Source: Verrucomicrobiia bacterium
Lineage (GTDB): Bacteria; Verrucomicrobiota; Verrucomicrobiia; Limisphaerales; UBA8199
Direction: 5' to 3'
DNA length: 64,000 bases
Assembly (NCBI GenBank): GCA_035946615.1
Contig: DASYZB010000132.1
Span: 36,396 to 100,395 of the forward strand
The position numbers and the translations under genes are program-made. Numbering within the stretch: position 1 is the stretch's first letter; each line of letters opens with the position of its first letter. Positions 29,986 through 40,100 of the stretch are shown here, piece by piece. The notes under the pieces were generated by a model, which was not told the DNA's origin, searched no databases, and worked only from the letters and a program-made list of their open reading frames with translations.

Positions 29986-30330
29986 ATGATACTGAGCGCA
30001 GAAGCTTTGGAGATTATTGCTTACCTTAAAACCAATCCTGGTAAATTCTTCTCCTTACAAGAGATTTCCCGCAAAGCTGGGGGGCGGCGGCGGTTCGAGG
30101 AAACCCCGGGCTGGGCCAGGAACATGATGTCCCCTTTGCTCGAATCGGGTCTGATCGAGGTCAACGCGCGCGGGCACTACCGTGTGCCGGGAGGCGGACA
30201 AGCCCCCGCACCCGCAAATCCGCCCGCTCCCAAGGCGCGCAAACCACGAGGCAAAATCCTGGGCGGCGATTACTTTCCCGCCAGCGAAGGCCCCCAGATC
30301 GTGGGCGGCGATTATTTCCCGGCAAGTTGA
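29986..30330 (+). CDS. Small winged-helix-like protein with duplicated C-terminal GGDYFPAS motif
   Basis: The 114-residue product begins MILSAEALEIIAYLKTN and continues with FSLQEISRKAGGRRRFEE and SPLLESGLIEVNARGHYRVP. This reads as a winged helix: a recognition helix followed by a hairpin ending in a tyrosine-containing strand. A Pro/Ala-rich linker follows, and then two copies of GGDYFPAS, the second forming the exact C-terminus. It may be a DNA-binding protein. The repeated tail could be a docking or degradation signal, but this is speculation. ATG 29986 is preferred to a TTG at 29956 because it starts at the first predicted helix. Confidence 0.65.
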   Translation: MILSAEALEIIAYLKTNPGKFFSLQEISRKAGGRRRFEETPGWARNMMSPLLESGLIEVNARGHYRVPGGGQAPAPANPPAPKARKPRGKILGGDYFPASEGPQIVGGDYFPAS

Positions 30331-30477
30331 CGGTGTCCTCTTGCTGCGCGCTTGCCCCTTAAGCTCGAAGGTCTTTGAGTGGCTGGCCCGGGCCATGCTC
30401 TGTAAAGGGATTCTCGAGCGCCAGGCTGAAAAACGGGCTGGTTGGGATGCAGCTTGGACAATACGAATGCCAAAATA

Positions 30478-31251
30478 ATGGACACCAGTGCCACCGAGTT
30501 GCCGCAGACCTTTTATCAGGGGCGCGTCATGCTCGGGAAGCCAGGCCACCGCGATGTTCCGCCCGAAAGAGATAAGTTTAAGAAAGGTGTCCTTATTGGC
30601 AGCATCTCATTGTGCCTGGCTGGCTGCAGCCTGGTCCAGGTAGTCACACCCGCCAAAACACCGGAGAAACCTGCGGCTGTCGAAACGCCAACGAATCGGA
30701 CCACTTCAATTACGGGTCCGGCAAGACATTCTGAAGAGCCGCAAAGGGCCTCTCCTATCGTCGCTCGTCAATCATCTCAGAGCCTCGTCATTGCCAATCC
30801 CCCTTCCCGGCCTGTTCCGACTACAGCGACTAAGGGAGCCGAACAACTGACTGAACCGATTCCAGCCGCTCTCGAACTCCCGGCAACACCCACCAGAACA
30901 CAACCCCAGTCAGCCCATGTCCAGGCGCCTCTTACAGTGCCGGCTGCGGCCGCGATTAGTGACCCGACTCCGAACCAACTGGTCCTGAAAGGACCGCCTC
31001 AACCGCAGCGAGTTGTCGGAGAGGATCGAAAAGCCTATTATCTTCTGGGGCTGTTGCTCTGTGTGGCGGCATTGGCAGGAGCCTGGCGGCTGTATCCTTT
31101 TGGCCGCAAACAAAAGTCGCCGCAAGGAAACAAAGATGATCTCATTACCCCGCCGGGGTTCGTTCTCAAAGAAGCCCCCGCCTGCGCCGCTGAACCGATG
31201 ATCGGAACCATTTCGTTCCCTGGGGAAAAGGCTCGCAAAAAGAGCAAATGA
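30478..31251 (+). CDS. Pro/Thr-rich protein with lipobox-like signal and C-terminal membrane segment
   Basis: The frame encodes about 257 residues. A basic and hydrophobic stretch KFKKGVLIGSISLCLAGCS (about residues 32-50) contains a possible lipobox (LAGC). A disordered Pro/Thr/Ser/Gln-rich spacer of about 130 residues follows, then one clear transmembrane segment (YYLLGLLLCVAALAGAW) and a short basic tail. The ATG at 30478 is a guess; TTG 30442 lies in frame upstream. The arrangement suggests an envelope-spanning protein of unknown function. No recognised domain. Confidence 0.5.
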   Translation: MDTSATELPQTFYQGRVMLGKPGHRDVPPERDKFKKGVLIGSISLCLAGCSLVQVVTPAKTPEKPAAVETPTNRTTSITGPARHSEEPQRASPIVARQSSQSLVIANPPSRPVPTTATKGAEQLTEPIPAALELPATPTRTQPQSAHVQAPLTVPAAAAISDPTPNQLVLKGPPQPQRVVGEDRKAYYLLGLLLCVAALAGAWRLYPFGRKQKSPQGNKDDLITPPGFVLKEAPACAAEPMIGTISFPGEKARKKSK

Positions 31252-31345
31252 TAGCGGCGATTTCTTTCCGCTTTCCACTTTCTGCTTTATCCAATGAAAT
31301 CCTTCCTTTCCACTCTGCTGCCGTGCGCTATGATCGGACGCATCT

Positions 31346-32401
31346 ATGATTACGGCCATTCAGCTCCGCCGCCATTTCGCCAGTGATAACTATGCCGGGA
31401 TTTGCCCGGAGGCCTTTGCCGCCCTGGTGGAATGCAACGAAGGCCATGAGGTCAGCTACGGGGATGATTCCTGGACACAAAAGGCCTCCAACCTCCTGCG
31501 CGAGGTGTTCGAGACCCATTGCGAAGTGTTTTTTGTCTTTAATGGCACCTCGGCCAACGCGCTGGCGCTGGCTTCTCTATGCCAATCTTACCACAGCATC
31601 CTCTGCCACGAGGTAGCTCACGTCGAAGGCTCCGAGTGCGGGGCGCCCGAGTTCTTTGCAAACGGCACTAAGGTGCTGCTGCTGCCCGGCGCTATCGGAA
31701 AGATCGATCCCAAATCCATTGAAGGGGCCGTCAACAAGCGGACCGACATCCACTATCCCAAACCGCGCGCCCTGAGCCTGACGCAGGGGACCGAGGTCGG
31801 CACGGTTTATTCCCTGGAGGAGTTGCGCCAATTGGCAGATGTGGCCCGCCATTTCCAATTGCGCATTCAGATGGACGGCGCCCGCTTCGCCAATGCCGTC
31901 GTGTCGCTCGGAGTTGCTCCGAAGGAAATCACTTGGCAATCGGGTGTCGACGTTCTGTGTTTTGGCGGGACCAAGAACGGGCTGGCAGTGGGCGAGGCGG
32001 TGGTTTTCTTCAATTCGGAGGCGGCGCGGGAATTTGATTATCGTTGCAAGCAAGGCGGCCAATTAGCCTCCAAAATGCGGTTCCTTTCGGCTCCGTGGGT
32101 GGGCATGTTGCAGGATGGCGCCTGGCTGCGGCACGCCCGCCACTCCAATGCGATGGCCCAACGCCTCGAGGCGGCAATCCGGCCCATGCCCGGCGTCCAA
32201 ATTGCTTACCCGGTTCAGACCAACGCGGTTTTTGCTAAAATCCCCGAACCGGTGGTGCAGGCAATGCACGAGCGGGGCTGGAAGTTTTACACGCATGTTG
32301 GTGGCTGGGATGAGTCACGGCTCATGTGCAGTTGGGATACAACAACCGAGGACGTGGACTCCTTTGCTGCGGACTTAAACGAGTGTTTGACACTTCGATA
32401 G
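31346..32401 (+). CDS. ltaE: Low-specificity L-threonine aldolase (PLP enzyme)
   Basis: This fold-type I pyridoxal-phosphate enzyme cleaves L-threonine or allo-threonine to glycine and acetaldehyde. The 351-residue product opens with FASDNYAGICPEAFAAL, has the FVFNGTSANALAL cofactor-phosphate region, the cofactor-binding Asp in IQMDGARFANA and the Schiff-base Lys in CFGGTKNGL. The C-terminal substrate domain ends with the FYTHVGGWDESRLMCSW segment. Length fits the family. It precedes the release-factor-like gene by 8 bp and may be cotranscribed with it. The GTKNG loop and overall pattern fit aldolases better than beta-eliminating lyases. Confidence 0.88.
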   Translation: MITAIQLRRHFASDNYAGICPEAFAALVECNEGHEVSYGDDSWTQKASNLLREVFETHCEVFFVFNGTSANALALASLCQSYHSILCHEVAHVEGSECGAPEFFANGTKVLLLPGAIGKIDPKSIEGAVNKRTDIHYPKPRALSLTQGTEVGTVYSLEELRQLADVARHFQLRIQMDGARFANAVVSLGVAPKEITWQSGVDVLCFGGTKNGLAVGEAVVFFNSEAAREFDYRCKQGGQLASKMRFLSAPWVGMLQDGAWLRHARHSNAMAQRLEAAIRPMPGVQIAYPVQTNAVFAKIPEPVVQAMHERGWKFYTHVGGWDESRLMCSWDTTTEDVDSFAADLNECLTLR

Positions 32402-32409
32402 AATTCCCT

Positions 32410-32823
32410 ATGAGCATGTTCCCGGTCAGTCAGGAAAAGGAAACACAACTGGCTCGGCGCATGGCCGCTCTCGGCGCCAAGGAGAGCGATCTCGACGAGA
32501 CCTTCGTCCGGTCCGGCGGGCATGGCGGCCAGAATGTGAACAAAACCGCCACGTGCGTGATGCTGACGCACCGTCCGACGGGCTTGCAAGTGAAATGCCA
32601 GACCACACGGCAGCAAGGTTTAAACCGCTTTATCGCCCGGCGCCTGCTGCTGGATAAAATCGAAGCGCATCAGCGCGGTTACGTGGCTGCTGAGCGGGCG
32701 CGCATCGAGAAGATTCGCCGTCAAAAACGCAAGAGGAGCCGCCGCGCCAAAGAACGAATGCTGGCTGACAAAGGGCATCACTCGACCAAGAAAGAATTGC
32801 GCCGCCCCCCTTCTGCGGTTTGA
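32410..32823 (+). CDS. GGQ-domain release-factor-like protein (ArfB-like)
   Basis: The 137-residue protein is a single class-I release factor catalytic domain: the hydrolysis motif [12 protein letters not shown] (GGQ at about residue 40) followed by [15 protein letters not shown] and a very basic helical tail ([17 protein letters not shown]). There is no codon-recognition domain. Proteins of this shape (ArfB/YaeJ and the peptide chain release factor-like family) free stalled ribosomes by hydrolysing peptidyl-tRNA, the tail entering the empty mRNA channel. The basic tail supports that role, though the extra region after the tail ([13 protein letters not shown]) is not typical of E. coli ArfB. 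Confidence 0.82.
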   Translation: MSMFPVSQEKETQLARRMAALGAKESDLDETFVRSGGHGGQNVNKTATCVMLTHRPTGLQVKCQTTRQQGLNRFIARRLLLDKIEAHQRGYVAAERARIEKIRRQKRKRSRRAKERMLADKGHHSTKKELRRPPSAV

Positions 32824-32905
32824 GCGAAAAGTGGTGGGAAACCCAATACTCCAGCACTCCATCACGGAATTTGACCCCGCTCTCGTTCTTGAGCACTCTA
32901 GCGCG

Positions 32906-33985
32906 ATGGGCAACATATTTGGGCATTTGTTCCGTATTGCCACTTGGGGCGAGTCGCACGGCGGCGGTGTAGGCGTAGTCGTGGACGGCTGCCCGCCACG
33001 GCTCGAACTGACCGAAGCGGATATTCAACCCGACCTGGACCGGCGGCGTCCCGGCCAGTCCAAAATCGTTTCGCCCCGGAAGGAATCGGACATCGTCCAG
33101 ATTCTTTCTGGCACATTCGAGGGCAAAACACTTGGCACACCGATTTCTCTTTGGGTTCGAAACGAAGATGCGCGCCCGGAGGCCTACAGCGAGATGGCAA
33201 AAAAATTTCGCCCGTCCCATGCCGATTACACGTATCAGGCCAAGTTCGGCATTCGCAACTGGCAGGGGGGCGGGCGCAGCAGCGCGCGGGAAACCATTGG
33301 CCGAGTGGCCGCCGGGGCGATTGCAAAAAAAATTCTTCGCCAACGTTATGGGGTCGAGGTGCTGGCTTATGTGAGGCAAGTCCAGCGCCTGATCGCCGAG
33401 GTCGATCCGCAAAAAGTTTCTGCAAAGGCGATTGAGGCGAACATCGTTCGCTGCCCGGATGAGCAAACAGCCAACAAAATGATCCGCCTCATCGAACGCA
33501 TGCGCAAAGCAGGCGACACCGTGGGCGGAATTGTGGAAGGAATAGCGCGCGGGGTTCCTCCCGGTTGGGGTGAGCCGGTATTCGACAGGCTCGAAGCGGA
33601 CCTGGCAAAGGCGATGCTGAGCTTGCCGGCGTCAAAAGGATTCGATATCGGTTCAGGATTTGGCGGCATTCTGCTAACGGGCACGCAGCATAACGACGCG
33701 TTCCGGTCGAGAGCGGGAACAGTGTACACCACCTCGAATCGTTCCGGGGGCGTTCAAGGGGGAATCTCGAATGGGCAGACGATTTATTTCAGGGTGGCGT
33801 TCAAGCCGGTGGCCACTGTCATGCACGAACAGGAAACCGTGGATACGGACTTGCACAACACGACACTGACCGGGCGAGGGCGTCATGACCCCTGCGTGTT
33901 GCCGCGCGCGGTGCCCATGGTGGAAGCCATGACCGCCTTGGTGCTGGTGGACCATGCCTTGCGCCAAAAGGCGCAATGCGAGTGA
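32906..33985 (+). CDS. aroC: Chorismate synthase
   Basis: AroC converts 5-enolpyruvylshikimate-3-phosphate to chorismate using reduced FMN, the last shared step of aromatic amino-acid synthesis. The 359-residue product shows the N-terminal [26 protein letters not shown] signature, the [17 protein letters not shown] segment, the [24 protein letters not shown] motif and the [12 protein letters not shown] motif. ATG 32906 is chosen because it gives the standard [11 protein letters not shown] start; an upstream in-frame start would add 25 unrelated residues. aroE lies nearby on the opposite strand. Confidence 0.97.
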   Translation: MGNIFGHLFRIATWGESHGGGVGVVVDGCPPRLELTEADIQPDLDRRRPGQSKIVSPRKESDIVQILSGTFEGKTLGTPISLWVRNEDARPEAYSEMAKKFRPSHADYTYQAKFGIRNWQGGGRSSARETIGRVAAGAIAKKILRQRYGVEVLAYVRQVQRLIAEVDPQKVSAKAIEANIVRCPDEQTANKMIRLIERMRKAGDTVGGIVEGIARGVPPGWGEPVFDRLEADLAKAMLSLPASKGFDIGSGFGGILLTGTQHNDAFRSRAGTVYTTSNRSGGVQGGISNGQTIYFRVAFKPVATVMHEQETVDTDLHNTTLTGRGRHDPCVLPRAVPMVEAMTALVLVDHALRQKAQCE

Positions 33986-33988
33986 GCC

Positions 33989-35119
33989 TCACCGGCCCGC
34001 CATTCCCAGCATGATGTTCCTGTACCACTCAATCAAAGCGGGTCCGGCAAAAATCCAGATAGCAGCAGCCAGCGCGATATAGGGGCCATAAGGCAGACGC
34101 GACGAGAGCGCCCGCTTTCGCAAGATGACCAGCAACACTCCCACAATTGAGCCGATGAGGGAACTAATCACTAACGAAAAGATTATTGCCTGCCACCCTA
34201 AAAAGGCCCCGATGGCGCCCATGAACTTCACATCACCCAAGCCCATCGCCTCGCGCGGCAAGACGATCTCGGCGCTGACGGCTTCAAGCACCAGCACGTC
34301 CTCCGGGTTTAACTGCTCCTGGCCTATCTCGAGCCGCGCCGGGCTAATCCGCACCTTCACGTCTTTGTAGCACCGGTCCACCAACTCAAGGGTTTGTGCC
34401 TGCAGCGAGATGGTGTCGGATTGGCGGTAAAAGAGGTCCTCATACGCGATTTCGCTATCCGGCAGCCGAACCGTTGTCTCGGTAAACAGGATGCGCGAGT
34501 CCGCCGGGAGCTTAATCCGGTGACGGCCAAAGAGCAGTTTGCCCATCCGCAAAATGCCATAGATGAGCCCCGCCCCAAGACCCATCCCGATAAGGCTCTG
34601 CTTCATTGAGCCCGCGACAGAGGTTTGTCCGTGCAACGCCGGTACGAGCGCCGAACAGATAAACCCAACCACCATCCCGCCTATGGTGATTTGGTCGGGA
34701 ATGATGAAATGTTCGAAGTCGATGAACGTGGCGACAATCAGGCCGGCCAGGAACCCCGCATCGATCAAAGCCACCCAGACCGAGCGATGCCCGAAGGCCA
34801 GCCAGCACCCCAAAAAAACAAGCCCGGTCAGCAACTCGACCAGGAAATACCGAATCGAAATCGGCGCCCCGCAATTGCGGCACTTGCCCCGCAGATAAAG
34901 CCAGGTGACCAGCGGCACATTGAGATACCATGGGATGGAGTACTTGCAGTGTGGACAATGCGACGGAGGCGTCACAATGCTCTGTCCCAAGGGCAGCCGG
35001 TGAATGCACACGTTGAGAAAACTGCCGACCATGCAGCCAAAGATGAACGCAACCACCGACCAGAATTCAAAGGGCATCGCCCAATAGCGTGAGTCGAACA
35101 TCGGACTAAGCATAGACAT
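33989..35119 (-). CDS. pilD: Type IV prepilin peptidase (A24) with a large insertion
   Basis: This inner-membrane aspartic protease cleaves and N-methylates type IV pilins and pseudopilins. The product (about 376 residues) has the FGCMVGSFLNVCIHRLP opening, a cytoplasmic zinc site of two CxxC motifs (Cys55/58 and 80/83), catalytic Asp134 (FIDFEHFIIPD) and Asp306 (MGLGDVKF), and six to eight hydrophobic segments. The two Asp residues are usually 60-65 residues apart; here they are 172 apart because of a soluble stretch of about 100 residues. The start is uncertain: ATG 35119 has GGA five bases upstream and overlaps aroE by 14 bp; 35113 or 35101 are alternatives. pilT is at 46.7 kb. Confidence 0.88.
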   Translation of the reverse strand: MSMLSPMFDSRYWAMPFEFWSVVAFIFGCMVGSFLNVCIHRLPLGQSIVTPPSHCPHCKYSIPWYLNVPLVTWLYLRGKCRNCGAPISIRYFLVELLTGLVFLGCWLAFGHRSVWVALIDAGFLAGLIVATFIDFEHFIIPDQITIGGMVVGFICSALVPALHGQTSVAGSMKQSLIGMGLGAGLIYGILRMGKLLFGRHRIKLPADSRILFTETTVRLPDSEIAYEDLFYRQSDTISLQAQTLELVDRCYKDVKVRISPARLEIGQEQLNPEDVLVLEAVSAEIVLPREAMGLGDVKFMGAIGAFLGWQAIIFSLVISSLIGSIVGVLLVILRKRALSSRLPYGPYIALAAAIWIFAGPALIEWYRNIMLGMAGR

Positions 35120-36023
35120 TCTGTTCCAATGCCCGGCGCATAATATCGAGTGGCGCCTTGCGACCGCTCCACAGTTCAAGCGCTCTGGCCCCTTGATGGA
35201 GCAACATCCCCAACCCATTTGACGCCCGGCACCCCGCTGCCCGGCCGAGCTTTAGCAACCGCGTTTCGGCAGGACGATAGATCATATCATAGACTGCGCC
35301 CGCCCTCTCCAAAGCGAATTGGGTCTCATCAAAGGGAAAGGGATCGCTCGGCTTGAGCCCCAGCGACGTCGCGTTGAGAACCAAATCCACCGGTCCCGTT
35401 GGATAGTCCAGCGAGGTCGTCACCGCCGGAAAACGGGCCTGGATTTCCTCGGCTACGGCCACGGCCTTGCTACGGGTGCGATTGACCAAAAAAAGCGCCG
35501 CGGCGCCTTCGGAGGCCAATTTGAGCGCGGCTGTGCGGCCCGCTCCGCCCATGCCCAGTAGAAGGATGCGCGCCCCGGCTAACGTGAGGCCCAGGTCCTC
35601 GCGCAGCGCGCGGTTGATTGCGTCGGCGTCCGTGTTGAACCCGTGGGACCTGATAGCGCGAGGTGGCTCAGGAAACTCCGCCAAGGCCTCCCACTTGCCG
35701 TGTTCATCTTTGCCTTCAAACCGGACGGTATTAACCGCGCCCCAGGTTTTTGCAGTGGCATCGAGCGCATCCATCATATCGAGGGCCAGGAGTTTGTGCG
35801 GGACGGTGAGATTCACGCCGATGAAATGCATCGCTTTAGCGCCCTCGATGGCCGCGCGCAAGTCATCCGGATGCACTTCACAAGCTAGATAACGCCAGTC
35901 CAACCCAAGGGCGGCCATCCCGGCGTTCTGCATGGCCGGCGAGGCCGAATGCCGGACCGGATGTCCAAACACCGCGCAATAACGTGTGCGGGCATGGATA
36001 GGCTCGTTGAATGGTTCCGGCAC
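35106..36023 (-). CDS. aroE: Shikimate dehydrogenase
   Basis: AroE reduces 3-dehydroshikimate to shikimate with NADPH. The 305-residue product has the substrate-binding domain opening FGHPVRHSASPAMQNAG, the catalytic Lys in GVNLTVPHK, the Asn/Asp pair (GAVNTV and GFNTDADA) and the cofactor loop GMGGAGRTAALKLA followed by NRTRSKA. The C-terminal DMIYRP...RASNGLGMLLHQGA is typical. It overlaps the prepilin peptidase start by up to 14 bp, so the two are probably one transcription unit. A 20-residue insertion around EGKDEHGKWEAL lies between the two domains. Confidence 0.95.
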   Translation of the reverse strand: MPEPFNEPIHARTRYCAVFGHPVRHSASPAMQNAGMAALGLDWRYLACEVHPDDLRAAIEGAKAMHFIGVNLTVPHKLLALDMMDALDATAKTWGAVNTVRFEGKDEHGKWEALAEFPEPPRAIRSHGFNTDADAINRALREDLGLTLAGARILLLGMGGAGRTAALKLASEGAAALFLVNRTRSKAVAVAEEIQARFPAVTTSLDYPTGPVDLVLNATSLGLKPSDPFPFDETQFALERAGAVYDMIYRPAETRLLKLGRAAGCRASNGLGMLLHQGARALELWSGRKAPLDIMRRALEQNVYA

Positions 36024-36071
36024 GCGGTGGTTATAGGGCTAAGTGTTGCATTTCACAATAACCAATGGTAG

Positions 36072-36236
36072 GTCAATTACACCGTGCTCTTGGATGAAAA
36101 GGACCTTGTTGGCGCCCGGTTCAACGGCGGAGAACTGCCGACAACGGTTATCCTGGATGCCCAAGGCCGGGTGCGGCGCCGCTTTGTCGGTTCGCGGAGT
36201 CTGGCTGTGTTCGAGGCAATGATAGCTGAGCTGTAA
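36072..36236 (+). pseudogene. Thioredoxin/TlpA-like gene remnant (C-terminal third)
   Basis: A 54-codon open stretch with no usable start reads VNYTVLLDEKDLVGARFNGG then ELPTTVILDAQGRVRRRFVG and ends at TAA 36234. The cis-proline turn (LPTT), the following strand and the final helix are the C-terminal part of a TlpA/ResA-type thioredoxin domain. The CxxC half is absent and an in-frame TAG precedes it at 36069. No matching N-terminal half is seen within 400 bp in other frames. The surrounding 383-bp gap between aroE and the lipoprotein gene holds nothing else I can support. Confidence 0.65.
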
Positions 36237-36406
36237 CCCCGCCTCAGAATTGAGATGCGCCAGGGAAAGCAGGTGGCGCGGGTGGAGTTCCTCTCCAAGG
36301 AATTTCCTGGGGGTTTTGGGCAGCAAACCCCATGTCCTGGCTCCAGCGGGGGCGCTATGCTGCGTTCATGCATTTGAATCTATCAACGCCATAGGACCGA
36401 TCTGCT

Positions 36407-37078
36407 ATGATTACACCCAATCTGAAATCTCCCCTCGTACCTCTCATCAATAGGGCCTCTGTTCTGCTGTTGGCTGCCGGGCTGGCCGGCTGCGCTTCTC
36501 CCGGGTACCGCAAGAGCGACTCTGCCGCCAGGAGCATGCAGACTGCCGCAGCGGAAGTTCAAGCCGAGAGCCGGGCAATCGACCTGACACTCGGTTCGTT
36601 GAAAGACCTTGAAACTGAGCCAGGCGCTGATTTGAAACAACCCTACCGCCATTTCAGCGCTTCGTTGGAACACCTGATAGCCTGCGCCCGGCGCACGCAG
36701 AACACTGGCAAAGCCATGGCCGAGAAGAATGCAGTTTATCTGCAGGCATGGGACAAACAGCTCGACGCGATTAGCTTTGAGCACATCCGCGACCTCAGTC
36801 AGGCCCGCAGAACCGAGGTAGCCAATCGGATGGCCGCAATCAACCAGCGTTACCAGCAAAGCCAGCAAGTGGTTGAACCGCTCATCTCGTATCTCCTGGA
36901 TATTCGCCGCGCGCTGGGCTCTGACCTCACAACGGGCGGTCTTGGGTCGATGAAAGAAATCGTCGAAAATGCCGGGACGAATGCCGCCAAGGTGCAGAGT
37001 GCCCTGAACGCATTGACGGGTGAGTTGGCCAATTCCGGCACCCAGATGTTATCCTGGGCGCTGCAGGCAAAGGAATAG
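36407..37078 (+). CDS. Lipoprotein of the DUF2959 type
   Basis: The 223-residue product has a lipoprotein signal (SVLLLAAGLAGCAS, lipobox LAGC with Cys at about residue 28). A long helical body rich in Ala, Gln, Glu and Arg follows, with the opening YRKSDSAARSMQTAA characteristic of DUF2959 family proteins. It should be anchored in the periplasmic face of a membrane. Its function is unknown; helical-bundle lipoproteins of this sort are often envelope structural factors. It converges with the type VII-like operon, whose last gene ends 93 bp away on the other strand. Confidence 0.75.
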   Translation: MITPNLKSPLVPLINRASVLLLAAGLAGCASPGYRKSDSAARSMQTAAAEVQAESRAIDLTLGSLKDLETEPGADLKQPYRHFSASLEHLIACARRTQNTGKAMAEKNAVYLQAWDKQLDAISFEHIRDLSQARRTEVANRMAAINQRYQQSQQVVEPLISYLLDIRRALGSDLTTGGLGSMKEIVENAGTNAAKVQSALNALTGELANSGTQMLSWALQAKE

Positions 37079-37171
37079 ATACAAGTCCTTAGCGGAAGCA
37101 AAGCAGCGGAGGACTGCCGCGGTCCAAAACGCTGGCGGGGTCACCAACGCCGTCCCGCTGCTTTTATGCTT

Positions 37172-40100
37172 TTATACCGGGACACGCGGAAGCAGCCGCT
37201 CCAGATGCTGTCCGGCTTGTTCGAGCCATTCCCGTTCCGGCAATGCATACGGGCGGAACGTTTCCAGGTAGCCTTCCTGGGCGTTGAAGAACAAGGCGCG
37301 ATGCAGGCCCAACAGACCGGCTTTGGGATTATCAATCAGGCTCGCCGAATCGTTGGCGCTCATTTGAAAGAGGACCCGCATCTCAAATTCGCTGAAGGCC
37401 TTCCGGCTCAGGAAACGATTGACCGTATTGTAGGTGTCGCACGCGGCAATCACATGGAAACCCAGCCGGGTCCCATCGCAGACCAAATCATTGAGAACGA
37501 CCGCCGGATTAGGCTCCGCGTCGGCATCGGGCGCGGAGAAACCAAACTCCTCCTCGTAGCGCAGCCTGGTGAATCGTTGCAGGCCGTGAATGAACAGGAA
37601 GACCGGCGGTGCGCTTTCCGAGTCCATATCTTCAGCGCGCTTCTTGCGTTCCTCGCCCAGTTCTTTCATGATGTTCCCCATATCCCCGGGCCGAGCGAGA
37701 GCCACTTGGTGCGGGATAAGGTTGACAACCCTCTCCAGATACTCGCGCGCCGGGGTGCCCGGAGGGCTGGCGTCACACAGGAAAAACCGGGCGTTGCCCG
37801 GCGCGTATTGAGCCGCGAGGCACAGCAACCCAATCGACACCAGGCCGAGGATAGTCTCCTCGCGTTGGCCAACGATCAGCAAGTTATTGCCGCTTTGCCG
37901 TTGAAACACCACCTCGGTCGGGCCCTTGATCGAGTTGGGTGCGCCGAGCCAAATGCGGGCGGCTGCAACCGGTTTTTGAACTTTGGCCTCAAGTAGAACC
38001 CGTAGCAGCACATTTTCTTGCACATGCGCCGGGGCGTTGCCTTCAAAAACTATCGGGCCGGGAAATGCCTCTCCGAGGCTGTCCGCCCGTTGGCGGACCT
38101 TGGCCAGGTTCGCATCCCGAACATCCTCAGGCAGCCAGACAACCTGGAATGGGCTGTTGCCTTCCAGGGCGCCGGCCATATCGTTGTAGATGCCCTCGCC
38201 CGGCCTGGATAGAAGGCGCGGGGCGGGGTTGTTTTCATCCATGATCAGATAGGCGTCGGCCTCGTTGCACTGAAGGGCAATACGGATGACCATCTGGCCG
38301 AGGGTGGTTCGCGCCACGGTGTAGGCCCCGCCGAGCGTCTGCGAGCCAAGCAGGACATGGATGCCAAAGGCGCGCCCCTGGCGCACAATGCGGTCCAGCA
38401 GCAGGGAAGCGGTTTGGGCGATGCGGTCATCTTCGACGAAGAACTCCTGAAACTCATCAACCATGAGCAGGGTGCGCGGCATGGGTTCCCTGCCCCCTGC
38501 CCTTTTGTAGCCGGCAATATCCTGCGCGCCCAGTTGGCGCAACAAATCTCCGCGGCGCCTGAGTTCGTCATCAACGCGCTGCAGCACGCTCAAGCCGAAT
38601 TCCCGGTCGCTTTCGATCGCCACAACGCGGGCATGGGGCAGCCGTTTGGCAGCGTAGCATTTGAACTCGACGCCCTTTTTGAAATCGACCAGGTAAAACT
38701 CGACCTGCTCGGGACTGCACCACAACGCCAGATTGGTGATGATGACGTGGAACAAGGTGGATTTGCCGGAACCGGTTTTGCCCGCGATCAACCCGTGCTG
38801 CCGTGTGCCCTTGCCGATAGCCAATTGCTGGAGCTTGGTCGCTCCGGTCCGTCCGATGGAGACCACCAGTTCCTGGGCTGTTTCCTGGCTCCAGATTTCT
38901 GATTCCGCCGGCGCGACTTGCTTGAAGGGGACCTCGACGCGGCTGGAGTCGCGGCTGAAGCGGCCAATCAACTGGATGAACTCGGTGGCAAGCTCGGGCG
39001 GCGGCGGCTCATCCAGGGCCAGTTCGGCGCCGGGTCTGGGTTTGCCGCTGATGATGAGGCGGGAATCCTGTTCGCTGACGCAGAGGCTGCTCTTGCGCAG
39101 TTCGTCGGGAATGAAGTCCTGGGGCAGCGGCTGCCGCCGGTCCCAGTGAATGAGCGTATAAACCCCGCACCGGGCGCCGCTGGCTGCGATGCTCAGCAAC
39201 CGTTTCGCAGCCGTATCCGTAAAATTGGCCGGAAAATCCGCCACCACAAGGAAATGATATTTCTCAGCGATGACCCCGGCCTGCTCGTTGTATTCGGCAA
39301 TGGTTTGATATTCATTGCGGAGATACATCTGGATGACCTTTTCCATGTGCTCGTTGAGGTCGGCCAGCTTTTGCTCGATCTGCGTCGATTGCGTCCAAAT
39401 GCGGTTGTTGATGATCTGCTCCTCGAAATCAGCCAGGTGCATCACGCCGGCAAAATTTTGGCCTAGCCCGACCGGATCGAGGATAGTGAAGTTCAAGCGG
39501 CCAGGCGGAGCGGTCGAGAGCAGGCGCAGAATAATATTGTTCAAGGCGCCGATGGCCTGGACATGACCCGTGCCTCCCGTCTCAAACAAAATGGAACCCT
39601 GCTCCGGGTAAGCCAGGCACAGCGGGGCCGAAAACCGCGCCGGTCCGGGCAAGGCCAAAGCGCGGTCCTTGGGGAGGGCCTGACAAAGCTGGGCGACATC
39701 GACCTGCAATTCTGCAAAGCGCGCGGCCTGGGAGAATTGAGCCGGCGGTTTCCAGTCTGCCCAGGGATACACGTTCCAAGCAGGAAACAATGTTGCCGCC
39801 GCTGTGGAAGCGGCCTCAAGAGTTTGGTAAATGGGGACCAGGCGGCCATTCCATTCGGATTCCAAATCGCGCCGCTGGGCCTCGTATTCCGCAGTCAACT
39901 TCGCCTCCTGCTCTTCGGAGGCGCTCTTGAGGGCTTTGAGCCGGACGGCCGCTGATGCTTTGAGCCGTTGCGTCAAAATATGATATTCGCGTTCGAGCCG
40001 TTCCAGCCGAGCGCGATGCGCCCGTTCGTTCCTGGAATGGACGCTCACGGCCCGCTCATCGCTGCGCATCCGCCAGGAGACGCGCCACTCGCCGGCATCG

